This document shows positions 54,962 through 61,660 of a DNA stretch of 64,000 bases, one piece after another (the stretch's first letter is position 1; each line of letters starts with the position of its first letter). A program made the translations under genes and the position numbers. The notes beneath the pieces are model-generated. The model saw nothing but the letters and a program-made list of their open reading frames with translations. It was not told the DNA's origin and searched no databases. This stretch comes from Bacteroidales bacterium (GTDB lineage Bacteria; Bacteroidota; Bacteroidia; Bacteroidales; P3), in contig JAFVCE010000022.1 of the NCBI GenBank assembly GCA_017479385.1, forward strand, positions 1 through 64,000. The letters are read 5' to 3'.

Positions 54962-56062
54962 ATGAAACTTCTCAAGATGAATAAAATCAAACTATTAGCC
55001 CTCGCTGCGCTGCTGCTTATGGGTTGCGCAACCAAGCAAGAAACAACAAACAATATGAAACAACAACTGACACTGACCCAAGAATGGGACAAAACTTTTG
55101 CCAAGAGCGACAAGGTGGAGCACCGCAAGGTGACCTTCCACAATCGCTATGGTATTGAATTGGCCGCCGACCTCTACTTGCCCGTCAACGCCCAAGCAAA
55201 GTTGCCAGCCATAGCCGTGAGTGGCCCTTTTGGTGCCGTCAAGGAGCAGAGTAGCGGCCTCTATGCCCAACACATGGCCGAGCGCGGCTTTGTGGCTCTG
55301 GCATTCGACCCCAGCTTCACTGGCGAGAGCGGTGGCGAGCCCCGCCGTGTGGCCAGTCCGGACATCAATACCGAGGATTTCTTGGCAGCAGTCGACTACC
55401 TGTCGGTGCAAGATTTTGTCGACCCCGACCGCATAGGTCTCATTGGTATTTGTGGCTTTGGGGGCATGGCTATCAATGCCGCCGCCCTCGACCCTCGCGT
55501 CAAGGCCACCGTGGCCAGTACCATGTACGACATGAGTCGCGTGGCGCGCGAAGGATACTTTGGTAGCACCAACACGCCCGCGGCTCGCGACGAGCAGCGC
55601 GCCGCCATAGCTCGCCAACGCACCGACGACTATCGCAACGGCACCTACGCTCGTGCTGGCGGTGTGGTCGACCCGCTGCCCGACGATGCTCCCTGGTTCG
55701 TCAAAGATTACCACGCTTACTACAAGACCCCGCGCGGCTTCCACCCCCGCAGTGGCAACAGCACCGACGGCTGGAACGTCACCGGTACCCAAAGCTTCAT
55801 CAACCAGCCGTTGCTCAGTATGGCGCGCGAAATCAAGACGCCTGTCCTGCTCATTCATGGCGAGAAGGCCCACAGCCGCTATTTCAGCGAAGGTGCTTTC
55901 GAACAAATGACCGGTGTGCACGTTGAGGGCGAAAGCAAAATCGTTGGCAATAAGGAACTTATGATTATTCCTAACGCAGTACATACCGACCTCTACGACG
56001 ACCTCAACAACAAAATACCCTACGACAAGCTGGAACAATTTTTTGCCCAAAACCTGAAGTAG
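54962..56062 (+). CDS. Alpha/beta hydrolase lipoprotein with Cys nucleophile
   Basis: A 366-residue envelope lipoprotein (lipobox LLLMGC, Cys22) of the dienelactone-hydrolase-like group. The nucleophile elbow reads GICGFGG, with Cys164 where most hydrolases have Ser. The acid and histidine of the triad are expected in LLIHGEKAHSRYF and IPNAVHTDLYDD. The same GICGxGG pattern occurs in related proteins of gut bacteria, so the Cys is a family trait and not a mutation. The substrate is unknown. A second in-frame ATG at 54977 would also preserve the signal peptide, so the start is uncertain by five codons. Confidence 0.85.
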   Translation: MKLLKMNKIKLLALAALLLMGCATKQETTNNMKQQLTLTQEWDKTFAKSDKVEHRKVTFHNRYGIELAADLYLPVNAQAKLPAIAVSGPFGAVKEQSSGLYAQHMAERGFVALAFDPSFTGESGGEPRRVASPDINTEDFLAAVDYLSVQDFVDPDRIGLIGICGFGGMAINAAALDPRVKATVASTMYDMSRVAREGYFGSTNTPAARDEQRAAIARQRTDDYRNGTYARAGGVVDPLPDDAPWFVKDYHAYYKTPRGFHPRSGNSTDGWNVTGTQSFINQPLLSMAREIKTPVLLIHGEKAHSRYFSEGAFEQMTGVHVEGESKIVGNKELMIIPNAVHTDLYDDLNNKIPYDKLEQFFAQNLK

Positions 56063-56124
56063 AGAGGCCCCAAAGTCGCTCTCTCGCCCAATGAGGGAGT
56101 CATCAAGCAGCGGCAAATTCTCTT

Positions 56125-56165
56125 CGTCGCCCTGCACCAAAGCGGTGCGGGGCGACGCCTTTTTA
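56125..56165 (+). terminator. Terminator of the alpha/beta hydrolase gene
   Basis: Fourteen-base arms (56125-56138 and 56144-56157) with one G-T pair, a 5-base loop and a following T-run (CCTTTTTAG). Confidence 0.93.
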
Positions 56166-56228
56166 GTGCCAACCCCAGCCCAACAGTTAGTTCCATACGC
56201 CACCACGAAGTTGTAAAAACGGGCCACA

Positions 56229-56247
56229 GACTGACAAAATGGCAGTC
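56229..56247. repeat. 19-bp near-palindrome, first copy
   Basis: GACTGACAAAATGGCAGTC, with arms GACTG / CAGTC. An identical copy lies at 56392-56410 in the same orientation. Confidence 0.85.
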
Positions 56248-56289
56248 CGAGCCTATTTTTCGCTATATCATCCTCTACTATTGTAAGTT

Positions 56290-56331
56290 ATGAGTAAGGG
56301 AAGAATAGGAGATGAGTAAGACATGAGTAAG
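56290..56331 (+). repeat. Three ATGAGTAAG direct repeats
   Basis: ATGAGTAAG at 56290-56298, 56312-56320 and 56323-56331 with irregular spacing. The segment runs directly into repeat copy F. Confidence 0.75.
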
Positions 56332-56333
56332 AG

Positions 56334-56385
56334 ATGATACGACCTTAATACGACCCTAACCCCTCTCTGACCCGACTCTGGTCGA
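56334..56385 (-). repeat. Dispersed repeat, degenerate copy F
   Basis: On the plus strand ACGACCTTAATACGACCCTA (56339-56358) followed by ACCCCTCTCTGACC, the reverse of the repeat's GGGGTTAGGGTCGTATTGAGG with extra changes. Confidence 0.7.
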
Positions 56386-56391
56386 GGGCGA

Positions 56392-56410
56392 GACTGACAA
56401 AATGGCAGTC
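56392..56410. repeat. 19-bp near-palindrome, second copy
   Basis: Identical to the copy at 56229-56247, 163 bases away. It is followed by the stem-loop at 56421-56454. Confidence 0.85.
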
Positions 56411-56420
56411 GCTAAAATGG

Positions 56421-56454
56421 CGTTCCACCGCCGGCCGAGGCCGGCGGTGGAACG
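56421..56454 (-). terminator. Terminator of patB
   Basis: Perfect 16-base arms CGTTCCACCGCCGGCC and its complement with a 2-base loop, starting 21 bases after the patB stop. Confidence 0.85.
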
Positions 56455-56475
56455 CAGGTGGTATTATGCCGTTGG

Positions 56476-57642
56476 TCAGAGCGCAGCCGCAATGCGCTCC
56501 AAGACGTCGAGCAGTTGAGCCCTTGGGCAGCCGATGTTGAGGCGGAAGCAGCCCTCGTATTGCGACCCTCCGAATGTTACGCCATCATTCATCACCACGT
56601 GGGCACGATTGATAAAACGGTCGGCCAACTCTTTGTGCGTCAGGCCGTAGGCCGAAAAGTCGAGCCAAGCCAGGTATGAGGCTTCGGGCAGCACGGCTCT
56701 GACTTCGGTGAGGCGCTCTTGCAGGAAGCGGCCGAGGACCAGCACGTTGCCTTGCAGGTAGTCTAACATCTGGCGCTGCCACTCCTCGCCTTGACCGAAG
56801 GCGGCTTCGGCGGCGGCGAAGGCAAAGATGTTGCCACCCGCCACGCCCAAGGCGTCGAGCCAGCCGTAGAAGCGCTTTCTCAGTGCCTCGTCGCCGACGT
56901 AGCACACCGAGCTGCCGAGTCCGGCTATGTTGAAGGTTTTGCTGGGGGCAATGAAGGTGATGCTGTGGCGCGCTGCGGCTGGGCACACGGTGCTATAGCT
57001 CGCGTGGTGGCGGCCCGGCAGGGCCAGGTCGGCATGAATTTCGTCGCTAATGACGAGCAGGCCTTTGCGCTCGCAGATGTCGGCAATTTTTCGCAGTGTC
57101 TCCTCGCCCCAGAGTGTACCGGCAGGGTTGTGTGGGTTGCTCATAATGAACACCTTGCAGCCCTCGGCTTTGCGCTCAAAATCGTCGAAATCGATAGCGA
57201 AGCATCCGCCCTCTATTTTTAGCGGACTGCACATCAGTTCGCGGTGGCTTGAGCGTGGCAGGTTCAGGAATGGCGGGTAGACGGGTGTGGTTACCAGCAC
57301 CCTGTCGCCAACCTCGGTCAGGGCCAGCAGCGCGTAGCTTATGCCAGCCACAATGCCTGGAATGAAGTGCAACGCCTCGCGTGTGGTGCTGATGCTGTAA
57401 TGTTTTGCGAGCCAAGTGGTTACTGCCTGCCAGTAGCCATCGGATGGCATGGTGTAGCCCAGCACTGGGTGTTCGCAGCGGCGGCGCAAGGCCTCTAACA
57501 CAAAGTCGGGCGAAGGCCAGTCGTTGTCGGCCACCCACATGGGGGTAAGGTCGTCGCGGTGGTACATATCGGGCAGCGCGTCCCACTTGAAGCAGTCGGT
57601 CCCATGGCGGTCGATAGGGGTATCGAAGTCGTATTGTTTCAT
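56476..57642 (-). CDS. patB: PatB/MalY-type cystathionine beta-lyase (aminotransferase class I)
   Basis: A 388-residue fold-I PLP enzyme. Motifs seen: MWVADNDWPSPDFV near the N terminus, IVAGISYALLALTEVGD, SNPHNPAGTLWGEE, VISDEIHADLALPG and the PLP lysine in FIAPSKTFNIAGL. The C-terminal domain ends with FRLNIGCPRAQLLDVLERI. Family members split cystathionine or similar thioethers into homocysteine, pyruvate and ammonia (MalY also acts as a regulator in E. coli). The start at 57642 removes a low-complexity upstream extension. The rhodanese lipoprotein gene precedes it by 26 bases, fitting a shared sulfur-related role. Confidence 0.9.
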   Translation of the reverse strand: MKQYDFDTPIDRHGTDCFKWDALPDMYHRDDLTPMWVADNDWPSPDFVLEALRRRCEHPVLGYTMPSDGYWQAVTTWLAKHYSISTTREALHFIPGIVAGISYALLALTEVGDRVLVTTPVYPPFLNLPRSSHRELMCSPLKIEGGCFAIDFDDFERKAEGCKVFIMSNPHNPAGTLWGEETLRKIADICERKGLLVISDEIHADLALPGRHHASYSTVCPAAARHSITFIAPSKTFNIAGLGSSVCYVGDEALRKRFYGWLDALGVAGGNIFAFAAAEAAFGQGEEWQRQMLDYLQGNVLVLGRFLQERLTEVRAVLPEASYLAWLDFSAYGLTHKELADRFINRAHVVMNDGVTFGGSQYEGCFRLNIGCPRAQLLDVLERIAAAL

Positions 57643-57668
57643 TGTCGAAGTTTTGCTATTATTGTTGG

Positions 57669-58040
57669 TTATTCTTGTCTCAAATTTGCCTTCTTCCACG
57701 CCACAATGCCGCCGTCGAGGTTATACACCTCCTTGCCGCTCTTGGCCAGCATGGTGGCAGCTTTCAGGCTGCGGCTGCCGCGTAGACAGTAGACGGCGAT
57801 GGTATCGCCCAAACTGCTGGCCTGGCCGACGAAAGCTTCGTTGTTTACGTCGATGTTGACGGCACTCGGCATGTGACCTTCGGCATATTCTTCGGCCGTG
57901 CGCACGTCGACGAGTGGCAGGTTGCGCTCCTCCACCGTCGTGGCAAACTCTGTGGCTTCGAGCGTGTGGATGTGCTTGGCGCCGCTTCCGCAGGCTGCAA
58001 AGAGCACCGCCGCCGTGAGTGCTATGGATAGTTTCTTCAT
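57669..58040 (-). CDS. Rhodanese-domain lipoprotein
   Basis: A 123-residue periplasmic or outer-membrane-facing lipoprotein (signal LTAAVLFAAC, Cys17) carrying one rhodanese domain. The active-site loop is VYCLRGSRSLKAA, with the catalytic Cys, and the domain opens with LVDVRTAEEYAEGHMPSAVNI. Rhodaneses transfer sulfane sulfur or act in redox exchange. An outward-facing single-domain form resembles PspE-type proteins. It is followed by patB (26 bases), suggesting co-expression. Confidence 0.9.
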   Translation of the reverse strand: MKKLSIALTAAVLFAACGSGAKHIHTLEATEFATTVEERNLPLVDVRTAEEYAEGHMPSAVNIDVNNEAFVGQASSLGDTIAVYCLRGSRSLKAATMLAKSGKEVYNLDGGIVAWKKANLRQE

Positions 58041-58125
58041 GATGGGTATCCTTATGTTGTACGTCCGTTTTTTTAACAGTTGTTTTATTTTTCTAATCAG
58101 TGCTGCACTTGTAAATGGAATTCAG

Positions 58126-58407
58126 CTATTTGGTGGCTTCCTGCCCACAGGGCAATGAGTCCTGATGCCGCTGAAGCCAGGCGATGGCGTAGGAACAGGT
58201 GGCGCGGACGGTGCCGCCCTGGGCCTTGATGTGCTCCACGGCGCGCCGCACCAGCTCGCTGGCGATGCCCTGTCCCCGCAGCCGGTCGTCGACGAAGGTG
58301 TGGTCGATGACAAACACCCTCGGCTCCCTTTCGGGAAACGTTATCTCTGCCAGCTCCTCGCCCTCATGCTCAAGGTAGATTCGGTTTGGTGTGGTGATGT
58401 ATTGCAT
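58126..58407 (-). CDS. Small GNAT-family N-acetyltransferase (YjdJ-like)
   Basis: A 93-residue protein with the short GNAT fold of the YjdJ/Gtn-type group. The acetyl-CoA loop is recognisable in DDRLRGQGIASELVRRAVEHI, preceded by FVIDHTFVDD. It ends with CSYAIAWLQRHQD. The substrate is unknown; small members are often protein or metabolite acetylases. The start at 58407 fits the usual length. Its C-terminal end is 85 bases from the rhodanese lipoprotein gene, on the same strand. Confidence 0.85.
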   Translation of the reverse strand: MQYITTPNRIYLEHEGEELAEITFPEREPRVFVIDHTFVDDRLRGQGIASELVRRAVEHIKAQGGTVRATCSYAIAWLQRHQDSLPCGQEATK

Positions 58408-58799
58408 AGTTATTCCTTTATGAAATGAATTCATTATAATTCTCAGGGCTGATAACACTGATAACCGATTCAAGATAGTTCTCCACAAATGGTTTCAACA
58501 GTTTATTGTGTGCCCATTTTCGCTGCAAATATACAAACTTTTTCGGATATAACCGCCAAAATTATACTAAATATTTCGATTATAACCGCTAATCTTCTGT
58601 GTAGTAGAGGTCACAGAGAAAAGTCTCACATATTCCGAATCATTATTCTGTACAGCATTTGTCGTTATCGTCGTCAAGTCTTTTGTCATATCTTGTTTCA
58701 ATTATGCCACAAAATCATCATATCTTTCTGGAACAAGTTGTTTTGTTAATGTCAAGGATTCATTATACCAAGCATTTGTCAATGTTTGATTCCATAATG
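58408..58799. other. Composition boundary and spacer before the defence island
   Basis: No complete gene is seen. A TATATTTGC promoter element (minus strand, 58533-58525) probably serves the GNAT gene. From about 58530 the sequence is AT-rich and resembles the neighbouring restriction genes. A short minus-strand open frame (58702-58806) reads like a protein fragment and may be a remnant. Confidence 0.6.
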
Positions 58800-60161
58800 C
58801 TATTTTTTAACTCCGATAATCATTGCCTCAACATCTTTTTTTGCTTGCTCAAAGATATCTGCACCTTCTTCTTGGAGGGCTTTAGCTTTTTGGCGTATTT
58901 GGATAATATGGTCAACTATTTCTTGTTGCTTGGATAGTGACACGACGGGTATCCATAGCTGGCCTAAATCGTCAGGATAGACATGGGGTTGACCAGCACC
59001 CTGCTGAAGTAAGTAAATATAAGATTGTTGAGCTTTTAAAACTTCAAAAATGTATTTTGTTAGGAATCGATTGCTTTTAGTGTAGATGACGCTACAATCT
59101 GATGCAAAAATAGGATTCGTATGATACCACACATAACCAGAGTATGCACCTGAAGCGCTTACTGTAATCACATCACCGTTATAATTGTATTTATCATGAT
59201 TGTAGGGACTTGTTTGTCCTCCTGCGACAACTGGATATTGACCCTCTTTGTTTACATCGTCACTTGTAATAGGAGTTCCTTTTTCTATTACAGCAATTTG
59301 TTTTAATTGGACATTCTCATATTTTATACTTTTAGCAGACTCGCCCAAAAACAAAACACTTCTAGGGTCCATTCTACCATTGACAATTTCACTGAAATTA
59401 ACGGTAAAAACCCTGTCTCGCAAAGTTTGTTTTTTCATGTCGGGCAATCTGATATCAAGTTCTTCTAATACAGACAAGCCAATACCGTCTATAAGATTTT
59501 TCGCTTCTTTTCCTTTCTTCTTTTTTTCTTCAATTGCATTATCTATCGATGTAAAGTCAATTCCTTCTATTATAGGTAAATTCTTCAGAGATGAATAATC
59601 TAAGGCTGGTCTTGTGCCTCCTGTAGAGTGTCGGGAAGCAATCCTTTCAATAATGTCGAGGTTAAGATAACGGGCCAGATATTTACTTATAGAAGCATCC
59701 CCCGTTTTAATAACTACCATATGCTGATTGGTATTTCCGACAAAGCCTTTAGGGACGACAGAAGCAATAGCCATTCGTCCAACCCCAGTTATTTTCACCA
59801 ACAAATCACCTTCAGTCACTTGACTTCTTTTAAGCATCCCATTATGTGTATCCGTATTGATGTATATGCAATCATCTATTAACAAGTCACCGGTGGTCTG
59901 TAAGTTTTGGACTCTCAAAAAAGGTATTCCTGATTCCGAATCAGAATAATACTTGTCAGTTTCTGTTTTTTTAGGAGTAGCACCACCGGCAATAGACAAA
60001 GCGTAGTCGTTCAGCCGATGAGAAGAAAGGAAACGGATTCTCTTTTCAAGTGATGCTACAGAGGGCCTATAAAACTCGGGCTCTAATCTTCCTTCAATTT
60101 CTGAACGATTGATGAGGAAGATTTTATTATTGTCTATATTTTGAGGAATTTGGTAACTCAT
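58800..60161 (-). CDS. hsdS: Type I-like restriction specificity subunit HsdS
   Basis: A 453-residue S subunit with two target-recognition domains separated by coiled-coil spacers. The first begins near 48-60 (HRLNDYALSIAGGATPKK). The central spacer is EEKKKKGKEAKNLIDGIG, the second domain is near 265-400 (GTPITSDDV, YPVVAGGQTSPYNHDK) and the C-terminal coil is QQEIVDHIIQIRQKAKALQEE. It determines which bipartite sequence the methyltransferase and nuclease recognise. Its ATG overlaps the stop of the DGNHR-effector gene by 4 bases (ATGA). Confidence 0.92.
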   Translation of the reverse strand: MSYQIPQNIDNNKIFLINRSEIEGRLEPEFYRPSVASLEKRIRFLSSHRLNDYALSIAGGATPKKTETDKYYSDSESGIPFLRVQNLQTTGDLLIDDCIYINTDTHNGMLKRSQVTEGDLLVKITGVGRMAIASVVPKGFVGNTNQHMVVIKTGDASISKYLARYLNLDIIERIASRHSTGGTRPALDYSSLKNLPIIEGIDFTSIDNAIEEKKKKGKEAKNLIDGIGLSVLEELDIRLPDMKKQTLRDRVFTVNFSEIVNGRMDPRSVLFLGESAKSIKYENVQLKQIAVIEKGTPITSDDVNKEGQYPVVAGGQTSPYNHDKYNYNGDVITVSASGAYSGYVWYHTNPIFASDCSVIYTKSNRFLTKYIFEVLKAQQSYIYLLQQGAGQPHVYPDDLGQLWIPVVSLSKQQEIVDHIIQIRQKAKALQEEGADIFEQAKKDVEAMIIGVKK

Positions 60162-61660
60162 ACTCTTTCTGAAATAAGTCCATAGTTGTTTCTCAATATC
60201 TCTACAATATTATCCTTGACAATTTTTCCGAGAGAAATGCTGCGACAACTATCATCGTATTCATGCCATGTGTCGTTCTGAATGTCAGATTTTGTCGGCT
60301 CGCTATGTTCCCTTTTGACAATTACCACTTTCTTTTCCAAAGCACGTGCCCACCCCATTTCATAAAGAACATTAGCATTATTATTGGTTATATCAGCAAA
60401 GACTATTTTGGCTTCTTTTATTTTATTGATAATATCCTGTATTTGGTCCCCAGTTGCTCCTTTATTGCTCATAATTGGGAATAAGGAAATGTTGATTTTG
60501 TATTCCTTAGCAATACCGGTAATAACATCTGAATATATTTTATTATATTCTTCAACAATATTTGGGTTTCCATCAAAATATGGCATGGCAACGAATACTT
60601 TAATTTCTTGGGAAATCAACTTGTCAAATATATTGATAAGAGAACTGGCTTTCACTTCATTAATCTCAAATATGTGGTTGTTCAATATCCAATTCTTAAA
60701 AGCATTGTACTTGTCAATACCATGAATGTGATACCATAAAAAGGCGGTCAAAAGCCCAAAACTATCATTTCCTTTAAGGCTTGTATTGTCATTATATAGC
60801 TGATTGACTGCTTGTAAAGAATTAGTAACTTCTTCTACGGCAGTTTCTTCATCAACATCACCGTTTAGCAATCTTCTGAAAATATCATTAAAATATGTGC
60901 GATAATTATTTTTTAAAATATGGCTTATTCCAGTGAATATATCAGGATTGACTTTCTCAACGAGGCGCCTTGTTAATATAGGATGTCTCCCTGTAAAAAT
61001 ATCTGCCAATTCATCATCAGAAAAATTCTCTTTATCATCAATCATTACTTTTAAATTTTCTTCTGATGTAAGTGGTATCGTTTTAGTGTTAATATTGTGA
61101 AAGAAGACTTTAATTGCTTTGTCAAAATCCTTTGATTCATCATTGGTATAAATACCTTTTTCATCATAATATTCTGTGCCTAATAAGATACAGAAAGGAA
61201 TGACCATTCTTTCAACCTTTTCGCTATTAGATTTCTCTGCCGCATTAAGTCTGTGGTTACCATCTATCCTATGGAAGGGTTTCTCAATATTGTCATCTAG
61301 TTTTAGTTCGACAATTTTAACAGGAAAAGAATTTTTGTCTTTTGGTTCAATAACTTTTATTACGATTTCGGTATTATCTCCAACGACATTTGATTTAAAT
61401 CTTTTGCCTTCCTGAATAAGCTTCAAGGGGGCTGCTTTTTTGTCGTCAAATTTATACTTAAATTTATAACTTAAAATGACTTCGGGAAAGAATAAATATG
61501 TTTGGTTTTCCAAAAAATCACTTATATCTGACCTATTAAGCAACCCTCTCTGGTATGAGTAATCCGCTTCTGATAACCGAGCCAATTCTTTTATGTTTGC
61601 AAAACCACGGATGCAAAGTTGACCATTAAGTGAATTATCTAAAATACCTTGTATAATCAT
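60158..61660 (-). CDS. DGxHR (DndB/ParB-like) and nucleoside-deoxyribosyltransferase/TIR-like fusion protein
   Basis: A 500-residue protein without signal peptide. Near 127-140 is FHRIDGNHRLNAA (DGNHR at 133-137), the hallmark of DndB-type DGQHR and ParB-superfamily domains, and FFHNINTKTIPLT (186-198) matches the following DndB segment. From 353 there is a separate domain: VFVAMPYFDGN, then ADITNNNANVLYEMGWARALEKKVVIVKR (in pieces: ADITNNN at 422-428, LYEMGWARAL at 432-441). This is the pattern of nucleoside-2-deoxyribosyltransferase-like and TIR-like NAD-cleaving domains, with Glu434 a candidate catalytic residue. Both junctions are ATGA overlaps, so it is an integral member of the restriction operon. 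The function of the whole is not established. Confidence 0.75.
   Translation of the reverse strand: MIIQGILDNSLNGQLCIRGFANIKELARLSEADYSYQRGLLNRSDISDFLENQTYLFFPEVILSYKFKYKFDDKKAAPLKLIQEGKRFKSNVVGDNTEIVIKVIEPKDKNSFPVKIVELKLDDNIEKPFHRIDGNHRLNAAEKSNSEKVERMVIPFCILLGTEYYDEKGIYTNDESKDFDKAIKVFFHNINTKTIPLTSEENLKVMIDDKENFSDDELADIFTGRHPILTRRLVEKVNPDIFTGISHILKNNYRTYFNDIFRRLLNGDVDEETAVEEVTNSLQAVNQLYNDNTSLKGNDSFGLLTAFLWYHIHGIDKYNAFKNWILNNHIFEINEVKASSLINIFDKLISQEIKVFVAMPYFDGNPNIVEEYNKIYSDVITGIAKEYKINISLFPIMSNKGATGDQIQDIINKIKEAKIVFADITNNNANVLYEMGWARALEKKVVIVKREHSEPTKSDIQNDTWHEYDDSCRSISLGKIVKDNIVEILRNNYGLISERV

Larger units (their letters stand above)
56063..56475. other. 413-bp convergent intergenic region
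   Basis: No gene seen. It contains the hydrolase terminator, two copies of a 19-bp near-palindrome, three ATGAGTAAG direct repeats, degenerate dispersed repeat copy F and the patB-side hairpin. Confidence 0.7.

Noticed and set aside
60158-60600. Possible ordinary nucleoside 2-deoxyribosyltransferase for salvage
   Set aside because: The domain is fused to a DGNHR domain and embedded in a restriction operon, which makes a free-standing metabolic role unlikely, though not excluded.
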